In this document: positions 1-11,616 of the stretch, in pieces | Position numbering within the stretch: position 1 is the first letter of the stretch | Layout: each line of letters begins with the position of its first letter | The notes under the pieces: model-generated | Database searches by the model: none | What the model was told of the DNA's origin: nothing | The model's input: the letters and a program-made list of their open reading frames with translations, nothing else | Program-made: the position numbers and the translations under genes | NCBI GenBank assembly: GCA_023101725.1 | Contig: JALJCO010007928.1 | Coordinates: 1,116,001 to 1,180,000, forward strand | DNA length: 64,000 nucleotides | Direction of reading: 5' to 3' | Source of the DNA: Atherinomorus stipes | Lineage: Eukaryota; Chordata; Actinopteri; Atheriniformes; Atherinidae

Positions 1-1480
1 AAACGCACACACAATGGTCACCAATCTAATGAGCAGAGGCCTTTTCTCCTGTCCACTAATATATATCATTTTAGATATTTACTGAGACAAAAGTCAAATA
101 TTCAGACAACAGATCAGTAACAGTCCATGCTTAAGAAAGGTGTTTTTTCCCCCAAGGTGGTCTAATACATGGCATATGCATGTATTTGGAAATGAATGAG
201 TTATTTTTGTGTATACATATGATATTTTGTCCACATGAATTCTATAAATCCACCTGATGTTTGATGTAAAAGCCCCTCTGCCCACCTATGACTCTCACTG
301 GCTAGCTTAGTTTGCATCCCTGAATGGCTTCATTTGGTTCAGCCATAAGATTTAAGTTTTTTTTTTGTTTATTTGTTTTGTTTTTTTAACTGATGCTCAC
401 TAATTAAAGCCACAATGAATGAATGAATGTGTTCAACAATCTTTAATAAAAACTGGAGAAGAAATGAATGGGATACCTTAGTTACCATGGTTCATGCCAT
501 TGCAGTCTTATGTGCATCTTATTCTCTGCATATCTACTGCTCCCTCTTCTCATTTGACCTTGTACACTTCCATCCTTCTTTCCTTTGTTTTTCTCTCATT
601 TTCTTTCACTCACCCAGCCAGACAAACCTTTTAATTGTTTTTCATGCTAATATGAATCACATAAATGTTGCCACCTTGTACAAAGTTGCAGCTTTCATAA
701 GTGACTCATTCACACACAATAGAAGAAATGTTTCATTTATTTAGACACAATGGCTTTTGGCAGCTTTTGTCTCCTTCCAGCTCCCCACCAGCTCCCCCCA
801 TGCAAAAAAAAAAAAAAAAACAACACAAAAATTACGTATTTCCCAAAATTTTCAAGGACTCTCATTATTATTAATCGTCATGTGGAGGCAACCCCTTTAC
901 ATGTGCATCATGGGAAAGGAGGGAGGTGTGATGAGGAGCAATGCTGCCTTGTTCTCTCTGAGTGAGTGGATAAGTGCTACATGTCAGCGTCATGTTTAAA
1001 GACGCTCTGCATGATATCTTTGTCATTGGGACCGACAGAAATTGCGGCTGGAGATGAGTGGCGAGTGCGCTTGTCATAACAAACCGCTGCATGAGGAGTG
1101 CGCAGAGCGATGGAAAGCTGTAATTTAGAATCAAATGAATTATCTATGACTTCAGGAAGTTTGTCACAGAGATGTAGACGTGATGGCTCGGGACAGAAAA
1201 TGTTCATGTCGTGCAGCAAATTAATTCATCTTTGTAAATTATTTCAGCTGTTTGTGAAATGTAACAAGATGGCACGAAGGGTCAAATTTAATTTGTACAG
1301 AAGAGATTATAGAATAGGAAGCAGATGATTTTAGCTGTTTCATACTAAAAATGACAACACCACAGAATAATCTAAATCTTTGTAAGCTGTTTGTTTCCAG
1401 AAGATTAGGAACCAATATAGATTCTTTTTAAGATGCAAATGTCTCCATCATGCATTAAAACACGCTCTATACTGGCTGTC
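1..1480. other. non-coding stretch, nothing recognised
   Basis: AT-rich sequence with short T and A homopolymers (about 357-367 and 805-821) and a short ATGA run near 416-428. Several overlapping small frames on both strands show no domain, no coding composition and no convincing splice sites. I see no gene here. Confidence 0.6.
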
Positions 1481-1779
1481 TCATTGTTTTCCTATGGAGA
1501 GAGCGGTGGCGCCCGGCTAAGCGGTCGCTCAGCATTGCCTACTTCGGATCTGATGCTCAAAGTTCAAATTATTTGAACTTGACATAGTTTCCGCTGACCT
1601 TTCAGAGCTCAGCCAATGACATAACAATTCACTGTTATGTCAGTTCTATCACATTATGTAACGTAGTCAGAAGCACTATATACAGAAGAGGAAGAGAATC
1701 TACATGAAAAACTACATTAAGACCACTTTAATAAATCCGGAGTTAGTGTCTTGGCATCTAACCCAGTTACAGCAGGAGT

Positions 1780-1918
1780 CGTGGGCCGCAGCACCTGTGT
1801 TGCAGTTGGGGATTAGGAGCCTTTCTGGGTCCGCAGTGTTTCACCTTCATTTCCAGTCCAGGGACTCCTCTGGCCCCTCTACTTCTCTGACCACTAGGCC
1901 ATCAGTCCCCCAACATAC
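1780..1918 (-). repeat. possible tRNA-headed SINE fragment
   Basis: Read on the minus strand, the block has an A-box-like TGGCCTAGTGGTCAGAG followed by a degenerate B-box region, the layout of a tRNA-derived SINE head. No tail or flanking duplication could be defined, so this is tentative. The rest of 1481-2562 contains nothing else I recognise. Confidence 0.3.
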
Positions 1919-2562
1919 AAGAAATTGTAAAATTTTTCCTTTTCTGGTCAAGTGTAGGCAAAAACTTCCATTGGTTAAGGATTGGATATCAAAGCAACTT
2001 TTTCAACCTAGTACTCAGTTAAATGGGCCTTGACTTCTCCGCCTGCATAAGTGAACCCCATCTGGAAGGATTTTCTTTCATTTACCACAAAGCTGCAATT
2101 TTGTTACCCGACATGACATTTGTGCTAGCACATTTAGACACCAGAGTTCTGATTTTGATTGACAGGTGGAGAAATACCATTGAATGAATAAACCTAAGAC
2201 AATACTGATTGGCTACAGAAACAGAAGGCAGCAACTCAAGAGGATTTTACCAATGAGAGAGCCTCAGGTCACATTTGGCCAGCACCACTCACCCATGACA
2301 CCTGTACATGATACACATTGTCATTTACTAAATACAACCAATCCTCAATAAGTACTAACAGACTAGCTACCAGACACAAACAGGTGCACTACTGCAGAGA
2401 AATAAACAGCTATACTCACTGTGTGTTATACATTCACTTTATCATTTTACATTATGTAATATTTGATGTTTATAGAAAGTCTCCTTATCGATGGGGGCGG
2501 CACCCCAGTGCACTGAATCAACAAGCCACTGCTGACATAAATATGTGTATGTGTGTAGTAAG

Positions 2563-2992
2563 TAGGGCTGGGCGATATATCGATATGAAAAATATATCGA
2601 TATATTTTCAAATGAGATATGGAATTGGACCATATAGCCCATATCGAGATATGGAGTTCAAAGTGTGTTTGTTTTGTGTTTGTATATAAATGCTGACCTT
2701 ACTAGGGTTTGCTACATTTTATTCTGTGTAATGTTCCTTACTTGCATCTGCGAGTATTATTACATACAGTAATATACAGTATTTCTGTTTACATTTTGTC
2801 ATTCTTTGAACAGCTGAGCATTAATTCATCCGGTCTGTTTAAATTAAACTACTTGTAACGTCATATTTGGCTCTGACTGTAACAAAATATTTGCTCTCAC
2901 CTTGCGATAAAAATATCGAGATATATATCGTATATCGATATTCAGCCTAAATATATCGAGATATGACTTTTGGTCCATATCGCCCAGCCCTA
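2563..2992. mobile_element. non-autonomous hAT element with 8-bp target duplication
   Basis: The ends are inverted repeats: TAGGGCTGGGCGATAT on the left and its complement ATATCGCCCAGCCCTA on the right. The element is flanked by a perfect 8-bp direct repeat GTAGTAAG at 2555-2562 and 2993-3000. An 8-bp duplication with a TAGGG-type end is characteristic of the hAT superfamily. The subterminal regions are rich in ATATCGATA motifs, and there is no transposase frame in the 430 bp, so it must have been mobilised in trans. The intact duplication suggests moderately recent insertion. Confidence 0.9.
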
Positions 2993-3000
2993 GTAGTAAG

Positions 3001-3430
3001 CCTATACATTCTTATATTTTAAAAGAGAAAATCACTCAGTACCCAGTTTTCTCACATTGGCTGGTCAAATAACTAGAAATAAATCACATATACCAAAAAT
3101 TTATCTTATTAGTAAAAAAAAACAAACATTCTCTCTCCTGTCAATTTCCAATAAATCCTCAGTTTGTACAGATCAGAATGTAGTTCCAGTTTTCAAGTTT
3201 CCAGGTCTGCAGCATGCTACATACAGTCATGAGGCTGCCTCGTTAGCTAACGGTTACATACGTACTGTCCAGCTATGTTCCGGATTAACCTAGCTTCTCC
3301 TCTGAGTCAGTAAGGCAGCCGACTGTAATTATCAGGGGAAAAAAACTGCTCATCTACAACCAAAACAGCTCACACACATTTTAGTCTTTCTATTGAGGTT
3401 TATTGGGGCCACATGTTTCTGCTCTTCCAT
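3001..3430. other. non-coding stretch, nothing recognised
   Basis: Unique-looking sequence between two mobile elements. The 78-codon frame here has no recognisable features. Confidence 0.5.
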
Positions 3431-4088
3431 CAACCTGATATCACAAAAATGCATGCAATGAGCACGAACAACCTCGAGGTCCTACCACTCATTTACGTGT
3501 CCCTGACATGTAACTGCTTCAACTTACGTGCTATTGACACGTAAAGTTGCACAATGTTAAGTCAACAAGCCCTCCTCCTAAAAGAAAGAAAGAAAAATCC
3601 ACCCTTAAAGTTCATTTGTACATGCAGAAAAAATAAAGACTATTTAATGTTTCAATATCCATTCAGTTTTTGTATGCGATTCATAGTTTTTTTCTTTATT
3701 TTTCTTTGTTTTGACGTAGCCTACATTCTCAGGGTTTTTGATTGTCCACATGTTTGGGGAATCCTGGAATCGATGTCTGGATGATGGACAGCTGCTCTGT
3801 GTCCAAGTCCATTCATTGAGAGCCACTATCCTGCAACGGTTAGATGCATTCCTTTTCCAACATCACCTGAATTACTTTATGCACTGTCATTCAGCTCTGC
3901 AAAAGTAACAAGCCAAAATTTGTGTCTGGGACACGAAAAGCTTCACCATTGACGTTACATTGTGTAACTTAACGTGTCAGTAGCACGTAATTTGAAGCAG
4001 ATATGTGTTAGGGTTACGTACAGCAAATGAGTGGTAGGACCTCAAGGTTATTCGTGTTCATTTCACATCATTTTGTAAGATCAGGTTG
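3431..4088. mobile_element. foldback (long terminal inverted repeat) element
   Basis: The first ~125 bp (CAACCTGATATC..., with TGAGCACGAACAACCTCGAGG and GGTCCTACCACTCATTT) reappear as the reverse complement over about 3940-4088. The arms are imperfect but share most positions. Between them lies ~350 bp of AT-rich sequence with no coding content. The flanks share CTGCTCT (3419-3425 and 4092-4098), a possible target duplication a few bases outside the arms. The superfamily was not determined. Confidence 0.75.
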
Positions 4089-6388
4089 CCCCTGCTCTGC
4101 TTGCATAGCAGCCACCTACAGGTAGGATGTGGCATGACCAAAAAAAATCTGAAAAGGATTTCAAAAGTAAACTTTCTTTTTGAAAACTGAACTAAAAATA
4201 CACATATTTTAACCAGTTTCTGAGCAATATGGCTCAATCATGAATCATTTATTGGTTTGGGTTAAAATCTAATACAGTTAGAGATAAAATATAATGTTTT
4301 ACTGACGCAACTTTTACCTTCATGGACACATTTTTTACCATTCATAAGCTGTTCATTTCAAAAATACCAAAGGTCTTCTATTTTTCCAACATGTGTATCA
4401 GTTGTTTTCGTCTTCACCAAAGAAATATATTGAGACTTTTTCCAATTTTAAAAGTTTTGATAAATTACATGAATTCTGGAGAAGTAATATTAGTGTAATG
4501 AAGTTGCTGGTTTACATTTCAAGAGCATTAACCATTAAAACTGTCAGTGATCAAGCTATCACCTATTGTCAGCTATTTCTCAGGAACAGATGTTTGTAAC
4601 TCTTTGGCCTAACTTGTGATGGCTAGCTTACCCTTTAGGCCTGGGATTAAACTCACATGGGCTGTGACTAAAGATTATGTGGCCCCTTATAACATAAACA
4701 ATCTGTACAAAACTGCATGTGAAGTTTAAAACTATAGCTATAACTATATTGGCGTAGCTTTCATTGCCAATGACAACTAATGCTTTTCCCTTCATGGTTA
4801 CTAAACGTCACAACCAAAACCTGTTCAGAGATTCTACTTTTTCTTGATAAACTGATGAAAATTCTGGAATATCTACAGTAAGTTTTTTGGTTTATTTGAA
4901 AATATCTTTTGGCAAACTAATCCAGATTTCACAGAACAACTGAACAGTTTGTGTTGTTGCTAAGTGAATATTAAACAGAGAGAAATCACCTCATACACAA
5001 AGCAGGTGCAGACACGCACATACACACAGCCCCTCGACTATAGTGCTCAGAATAAAGCCCCCATCTTCCCCGTTGTGTTTCTCCTATAAGAGACATCTCA
5101 GGTGGAAAATAGAATAAAAATAAAAACTTGTTTCCAATTCAGAGAGAAGCTCAAGCTTGAGTGAAGATTGTCTGAAAGAGAGTGAGATGGAGTAGGTGGG
5201 ATGGGGTGATTAAGAGAAAGAGGGATAGAAGGACAAAGAGAAAGAAAGAGAAGCAGAGCAAGAGAGATTTGGAGGAGGTTTTAATTGTTTTCCCGTGATG
5301 CTTTGAGAAGGGCTCGGGGCTCAAAGCGTCGGAGCAGAAAGCTGTTGGAGTGCCTATCGTCCTGGCAACCAAGCCTGACCCTTTAGCATACACCAACTTG
5401 CACACGCACACTCTGACACACACAGTGGCTCATTTGGAGTCTGACATCAGCAGGGAGGAATGCAGATTGGGAGGGGGGTGGGGGGGGGTTGATTGGGATC
5501 AGGAGGCATTAAGATGATGAGGAGGAGAGGATGAAGAAGAGGAAAGAAGGATAAAGAGGAGAGGAGAAGTCGGGGCAACAATTCAAGTTTGACAAAAGTT
5601 GACAACTTAAAGAATATGTACAAATATCGGGTTGCATATAAGTTAATAAAGCTGGGGAAATGTTGGGTTTGGGTTTCCGGTAAAATCATTAAAACACTGC
5701 AATTTGTTAGGAAATTCTTACTCATCCTCACACAAGATTTATAAATGATCAGAAGTTCACTGGCGTGTAAAATTCAGATAGTGAATTAAATTGTCATGTT
5801 GTCATTTAACACACAGTAGTGCTGTGTAGGAAGAAGACGACTAATCTTGTTAAAAATAAGTTGGTTTGACAGAGGTGGAATGACATTTTTGGACAACTCA
5901 ATTCCAGTCTACCACGAGGTGACAATACAACAAAGCTTACTTTCTGATTGGTAATAATAGTAATTAGTGACATTGAAGTAGTCATTTTTTAGGTTTCTTT
6001 TTATTGGCGAAATCAGTATTATTAGTGGAACAAGTTATTATGAGCCGACTCTAAATTTATAACCATTATTGTAGCTGCACGGCAAGTTAATAAGTAAGAA
6101 CTGAGGCAAGTTCCCCGCATGGTCAAAAGCATGTGGAAACGATTCTGCTGCTCTTTTTCATAGTTAGCTCAGCTCAGATGATTTCAAAAGAAAAGAAAAA
6201 AAGAGTGATAAATCAGGTAATAAATCTTTCACAGTGGTGTATGTTCGTATGTGTGTCACTCTTCAGTCATAACTATATAAAAAAAAAATAGTATCGGCTT
6301 TTCACTGTTTTAACATCTGTTTTGTTTCCTTGCACATTGCCAGATATAGAGCTGCTTTTCTGGGAGAAGTGGACTTTACACAGATCTT
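4089..6388. other. non-coding stretch with purine-rich tracts
   Basis: No gene recognised. Purine-rich tracts lie at about 5155-5280 and 5500-5575, broken by a more complex block at 5283-5410 (GCTCGGGGCTCAAAGCGTCGG...CCTGGCAACCAAGC) that could be conserved non-coding sequence. The minus-strand frames here are simply translations of the CT-rich strand. Confidence 0.5.
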
Positions 6389-7178
6389 TTAAGGACAACT
6401 TCTTTTTTTTTCTCAACCTGGATCTTATTTCTAGGAGTATATACTTGCAATTACTCCAGTGGGGGCACCACTGGTGTATGAATGTGTGTGAATGTTCTGG
6501 TGGTGGTCGGAGGGGCTGTAGGCGTGAAATAGCTGCTACGCTTCCGTCAGTCTACCCCAGGGCAGCTGTGTACAAACGTAGCTTACTAAAGAATAATGGA
6601 CCTACTGTGAGCCCTTTGAGTGCCTTGAGAAGCGCAATATAAATCTAATCCATTATTACTCACCGGTAAAATTTCTGTATCATTTTAACTCCTTCAGACG
6701 ATATTTAGATTAAATCGCCCTCCGGCGTACGTCCATGTAATAAGACAGGGCAGCATGAATGGGCGTCTTCAGAGTTTGGCGGATTGCGGTTTGTTGTTGT
6801 CTATCTAGCGAGCTGTTCTTCTCAGCTTTACTGCGGCTGCACGCTTCAGAGGGCGCGTGCGGCCATAGTGTGGAAAAAGCCCCCAATAATTTAACAGAGG
6901 GGTAAAACTGGACTCACAGGACCAAAGTACTTGTTTGTTCATTCATTCGTCTGAAAGCATTTGTAAAATTAAATAGTAATTTGCGGATAATACCTTATGT
7001 AGAGATCCTTTCATGCTGCCCTGTCTCTCCCATTATATGGATATACGCCGGAGGGCAGCTTCATATAAATATCATCCGAAGGAGTCAAAATGATACAGAA
7101 ATTTTATTGGTGAGCACTTTTAAACTCCTAGAAATGAGGTCCAGGTTGACAAAAAAAAAAAAAACTTAAGTCCTTTAA
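6389..7178. mobile_element. TTAA-flanked palindromic element (family A), interrupted
   Basis: The left arm starts TTAAGGACAACTT and includes CTCAACCTGGATCTTATTTC. The right arm, read as reverse complement, starts TTAAAGGACTTAAG and includes GTCAACCTGGACCTCATTTC. The arms stay alignable for more than 150 bp once the insertion at 6457-6654 is removed. TTAA at both ends is the target signature of piggyBac-like and some Kolobok elements. No transposase is visible, so it is non-autonomous. Relatives with the same left-end sequence lie at about 61587 and 62161. Confidence 0.8.
6457..6654 (+). mobile_element. SINE or LINE 3' tail (L2/Maui-type) nested in family A element
   Basis: This 198-bp insert reads TCGGAGGGGCTGTAGGCG, GGGCAGCTGTGTACAAACG and then GAGTGCCTTGAGAAGCGC followed by AATATAAATCTAATCC. 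That is the familiar 3' end of teleost L2/CR1-type LINEs and of the SINEs that borrow it. It is flanked by a 7-bp duplication ATTACTC (6450-6456 and 6655-6661). The opposite arm of the host element lacks it, so it inserted after the palindrome formed. Plus orientation is given by the tail. Confidence 0.75.
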
Positions 7179-7383
7179 CTTTTAGTCCATGCAGTCCTTC
7201 TTTAAATGAATTGGGACAACAATTGTTGGTCATTTGATGATTTGATGTCCAGGTATTACAACACTTCCATTCTGCTTTCAATATTTTGCAGTTTGCAGAT
7301 ATTCTTTTACAGACTTCTGCTCTGCCAGCAAACAGTCATGCTACCTTTCAGTAAGAACGGGCAGGTGTTTCTGGGAGTGGAAA

Positions 7384-7393
7384 GATGATGATA

Positions 7394-7434
<41 letters not shown>
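7384..7434. repeat. (GAT)n microsatellite
   Basis: About 17 near-perfect GAT units with one early AAT interruption. The minus-strand frame across it reads as a histidine run and is not a gene. The surrounding 7179-8513 is otherwise unremarkable AT-rich sequence. Confidence 0.95.
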
Positions 7435-8513
7435 CACCAAGGAATGTCAAAAAGAAAACTAAACCTCCATGATAATTGACTGCAAAAAAACAAAAAAACA
7501 AAAATGCAGGTTAAGTTTTTGTTTATTTTGTGTGATATTGGAGTGAAACTGTCACCACGGTACTCATTTATGAACTCCGTCAAGCTGCAAGTTTGACAAT
7601 TGCTTTTTAGGAACTTAGATTTAGATGAGAAGGTAAAGCTAAAAATTAACAGGCAAGTTGACTGGAATAAAAAAAAACACGTTCACGGTCAACTGGTAAT
7701 AGAGTTAACTGATAATTCTCTAAAAGATCGACGAACACGCTGATCTGATGACACCATAAGAATTTGTTGTCAACATTAATTGATTGTATTTCACAAGAGA
7801 CAGTGGGAATGGGAGGGAATGGACTGTCCTCCCAAAACGTGCCCATGCGGTGCATGCAAGCTCATATGATGTCTGACACTCTCTCACAAGGTGTAGAACA
7901 CCTTGCAGAGTAACAATCTTTCCTCTCAAAGAATGTTCAACATCTCCAGTCTGAGGGGAGAAAAAGATGGTGGCAGATGCATGGCAAAAAAAAAAAATAT
8001 TTTCTCAGACTGTCACAATTAATGAAAAGAGATTCTTTAGTGGAATTAATGTATTTACCTTTTTAACGCATGTGCAGGATGATAGAATGATGACTGCCAC
8101 TTTTGTTGCATCTGACATTCTGGTCCACTCCCTAACATTTAGTGGCAATAATGCACCAGATCTCGCGTGCCAAGTTTCTAAATCTAATCTTCTAGGTTAA
8201 CTGATGAAATTATGTCAACACAACTCCAAACAGTAACTCTTTAAAATGTTGGAAACAGAAATGTTTAGGAGCCAGCCCGTCAGTTGTTGTTGATGGAATC
8301 ATTTTACAACAGCTTGATAAATAAAGACCAGGTCCACTTCTGTATTTTTATATGTCACAGCTATTTGTTGGACAAATAATTTTAAAATGCACTTCTAATG
8401 AACTCCTTTTACGTCTGGGGACTTTGTCCTTCCACAACCCCTGCAATCTCCACAGTGTTTTTTGGGGTTTTTTCAAAGAGGAAATAATCATCAGAATTTA
8501 TTTACTGTAATTT

Positions 8514-9465
8514 GGGTCATACCCATACTTTCCAACTTTCCTGATTCACGCGGGAGACTCCCGATTTTCTCCCACCGTGCTCCCAGCCGGTCATTTATCA
8601 TGATTTTACAGTTAATGAAACAAGTAAGCTTGTGGGGGATATTTGTCACTGTCTCTGGCAACCCTTACGCTTACAGCCTGCCAGAACACGAGAAAAAGAA
8701 TATGAAGAAGTCGTCACTCAGACACACACTCAGATGATGTCTGTGTGATCTTGATGTGACAGAAAAGCGCATTTCATTTCTTATTTTTTAGGTTTTTGCT
8801 CTGTGTGCATGTATGTGTGAATGCGGGCATGCATAGGCATGCATGCATGTGTATGTGTGCATGTGTGTGAATATGTAGAGCTTGCATCAGCTTGTACTAT
8901 TGTTACCCCATACAGTTGAAATTTTGAAGACCAAATGTGGAAAAGTTGAAAATCCCAGTTGTGAGCTTATCTCGCTGAGATATTGCGATTGGGGAAAGAA
9001 AGTTGCTGCTTCACAGGGGAGACCCCAAGCTGCTTCTTCACTTTCCCTCCTTATTTTAGACACTAGCTACCCCCTACAGTTGGAATTTTTAAGATCTGAC
9101 TTGCAGAAGTTGAAAATCCCAGTTTAAAGCTTTTCTAAGTGAGATACTGTGATTTGGGAAAGAAAACTGCTGCTTCGCAGGGGAGGCTCTAAGCTGCTTC
9201 CAGCCCACTTTCCTTCATTTTAGACACTTGCTACCCCAGACAGTTGGAATTTTTGATTTGATTAGATATGTATATGTGTTATTGGTTATCAGTTATCGGT
9301 ATTGACAGTTAGGAGCTGAAATTTATTGATTATCAGGGTTTTTTTTTGTTTGTTATTTTAAAAAGGTTGTTGTACATCCCTAAATTACACCATGGGCCGA
9401 TACAGTGATGAAAAAAAATCTCCCCAATTTTCGCAACCCAGTGTTGGCAAGTATGATTATACCAT
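8514..9465. mobile_element. possible old DNA transposon containing a tandem repeat
   Basis: The left side has TCATACCCATACTTTCCAAC followed by CGGGAGACTCCCGATTTTC. Near 9417-9465 the reverse complement reads TAATCATACTTGCCAACAC followed by a degenerate C/T-rich subterminal block. This arrangement resembles teleost elements whose ends carry CTTGCCAAC and CGGGAGACTCCCG. The inverted repeat is short and degenerate, and no target duplication was found. Confidence 0.35.
8893..9262. repeat. 164-bp tandem repeat, about 2.2 copies
   Basis: CAGTTG followed by an ATTTT-containing block occurs at 8913, 9077 and 9241, exactly 164 bp apart each time. Within the units, GTTGAAAATCCCAGTT, GAGATA, GGGAAAGAAA and AGCTGCTTC recur in the same order. 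The third copy is broken after ~30 bp. The copies have diverged by scattered substitutions. No coding function is visible. Confidence 0.85.
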
Positions 9466-9594
9466 GGTCAGTGAGAATTGTAATGTCAACTGGTGTGCAT
9501 TATTTTTGCATACACGTATGGCAAGTTAAATTCCTGTCATATCGTTCTGCTATGGAATGATATCACCATTGCAACGCTCAAACCAGCTGCCAGC

Positions 9595-10154
9595 GTAAAA
9601 TAGAGTATGTAAGAATTACATACACCAGTGGTAAAGATTGGTGTTTGAAAGAAAAGATGTTTTCTTTCAAATGACTATATTCTAAGCATTGTTGTGAATG
9701 TATTGGGGCTGTTAGATGCCAAAATTCTCCCAGACATAAAGATGTTTTCATCCGTGAGTGGATCCAGTGGTTTCAGGTGTAGCTACTGTATGACTGTACT
9801 ATGAGTAACTATTTTTAATGTATTTTAAGGCATTAGTTATCACAAACAGTCTCTAACTCCCATTATACAAAGCTGGTACAGCATTTTTAAAGTTCACAAG
9901 GTTCTCACTTCACTCACTTTGTTTTGTCCATTTAGGGACTCCGTAGTAAAAAATGGTGGCACAAATATGGCAGCCTCCATAAGTGCACCACCTAGCAAGT
10001 ATATAAATGGCTCATTCTAAAAAAAATAAACATATACAGTCGCAGCTAGAGCAGTAAGAAGCACAATTAGAGCATTAATAGAAACACAATTTTTAATTAT
10101 ATATTAAATTTTTCTGCCATTGACCTTTGTTTTTTTTACATACTGTACCTTTAA
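9595..10154 (-). mobile_element. TTAA-flanked element (family B), copy 1
   Basis: The right terminus reads ACATACTGTACCTTTAA, the reverse complement of a TTAAAGGT.CAGT start. The interior matches the element at 52918-53398 in reverse orientation, sharing blocks such as GGGACTCCGTAGTAAAAAATGG and CACAAATATGGCAG, and a TGGATCCAGTGG equivalent. The left terminus is degraded (GTAAAATAGAGTATGTAAG). Copy 1 carries ~80 bp of extra AT-rich sequence near 10020-10100. Non-autonomous. Confidence 0.75.
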
Positions 10155-10884
10155 ACATAGCTGGCAGGTTTAATAAAATGAATGAAAATTTATCAGAAAA
10201 TGTTTGCTCTGTGGGACCATGGTACAGTATGAGCAGATTAAACAACTCGGATCCATGCATTACACAGTTTTAATGCACTCCCTCGTTGTTTAATCCTTAC
10301 GTAATAGCTGTTGTTTGGGACGAGTAAACTATGAGGCCATTTCAATTGGTGGACTCCATCTTCACACCTTAAAACTGAAACAAGAAACCCAAGACAAAAC
10401 AAGCTGTGTGTGCACATGTTTTCCCTCCTCCTCTGTCTGTCAGGGGCTTGAAGGACTGGGCACACACTCTTCCTGTGAGAGGAGAAACTTGTGTTTGTCA
10501 GGGATGGAGGGATGGATGGAGGAAGGAGAAGAGGGAGAGTTTTGGGTTTCTTTGTTTCCAGGCCTTGATGTGTGACCAGCAGCTCCCCTTCCCTCATCCT
10601 ATCCCCCTTTCCACCCTTCATCCTTCATACGATGTACAGCCCAACTCCTCTTTTCCCCCTTCCCTTCTTTCACTCATTCAATCATCCTTTCTTAACCTGC
10701 TTTGCTCTTTCACTTTCAACATTTCCTGTCTTCTCCTCATCTGTCTGCTTTCCTTTTCCATCTCTTCCTCCTCTTCACCTCCTCCACCTCTCCTCCTCTC
10801 TGCCCACCCATACTGTCTCCACAGGGAGCCGCTTCACACTGAGAATGAATCAAAAGGCAAAGGAGAGAAATATCCTTTCAACAT

Positions 10885-10889
<5 letters not shown>

Positions 10890-10916
<27 letters not shown>

Positions 10917-10929
10917 GCATACACACACA
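10890..10929. repeat. (CA)n microsatellite
   Basis: GCGCACACAC...ACACGCATACACAC run with small interruptions. Confidence 0.95.
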
Positions 10930-11404
10930 AATAGACCAAAGGACTGTGTGGGAATGAACCAAGGGGCCTTGCTCAAATCCCTGTCTCTAGGCAACCAGCA
11001 AAGATATGCTCGGGGAATAGCATTAAAGTTAGAGAAAATCACACACCGCAAACACATGCTCCTGCATACACAAAGACAGACACACACACACTTTCAGACT
11101 TATTCCTTTTCTTTCTGTATTTGTAAAACCAATCAGAAATGTAGAACAATAAAGACGGAAGAGCAAGTGATGCATGTTGTGATAGTGTGTGTACAGAAAC
11201 ACTGAGTGTTGGCCCTCAGAGGTTTGACATTAAACTAACGCTGATGCAAAGGTGAGCAACAGCGCAAAAATGTGTGTTAGCACAACTGTGCGTGTGTGCG
11301 TGCACAAGTTTAGCCACAACAAGTACTCACTTGTGCTTATTTTGGATGTGTGTGTGTGAGTATGGCTGCCTGTCTGTGCACAAATGTGTGTGTGTGTGTG
11401 TCAG

Positions 11405-11565
11405 CCACCTCTGCAGCTGGCCCTCCATCAGCAGATTAATAAGCTTTGTTGCCACGCCGACCGGAACCTAGTGACAACCATCCAGGCCCAAGGCATTGTG
11501 GGTAACGGTCTGACTGGCCGCAAGCTGGCCCTGTTTTTACAGCTCTGTTTTATCCCACACCGTGC
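11405..11565. promoter_or_regulatory. candidate conserved non-coding block
   Basis: A high-complexity, relatively GC-rich block between two TG repeats, containing CAGCAGATTAATAAGC (homeodomain-type ATTAAT) and AAGGCATTGTGGGTAAC. A plus-strand frame is open through it, but its translation has no recognisable domain. The call rests only on composition against the low-complexity surroundings. Confidence 0.25.
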
Positions 11566-11569
11566 TCCT

Positions 11570-11572
11570 GTA

Positions 11573-11603
<31 letters not shown>

Positions 11604-11616
11604 GTGTGTGTGTGTG
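11570..11616. repeat. (TG)n microsatellite
   Basis: TG dinucleotide run with one CG interruption, ending in a G run. Confidence 0.95.

Noticed and set aside
7307..7501. Minus-strand frame with a polyhistidine run
   Set aside because: It is the translation of the (GAT)n microsatellite and has no other coding evidence.
10406..10957. Long plus-strand frame of 183 codons
   Set aside because: It runs through a pyrimidine tract and a CA repeat. The composition is Ser/Leu/His-rich low complexity and overlaps an equally long frame in another phase.
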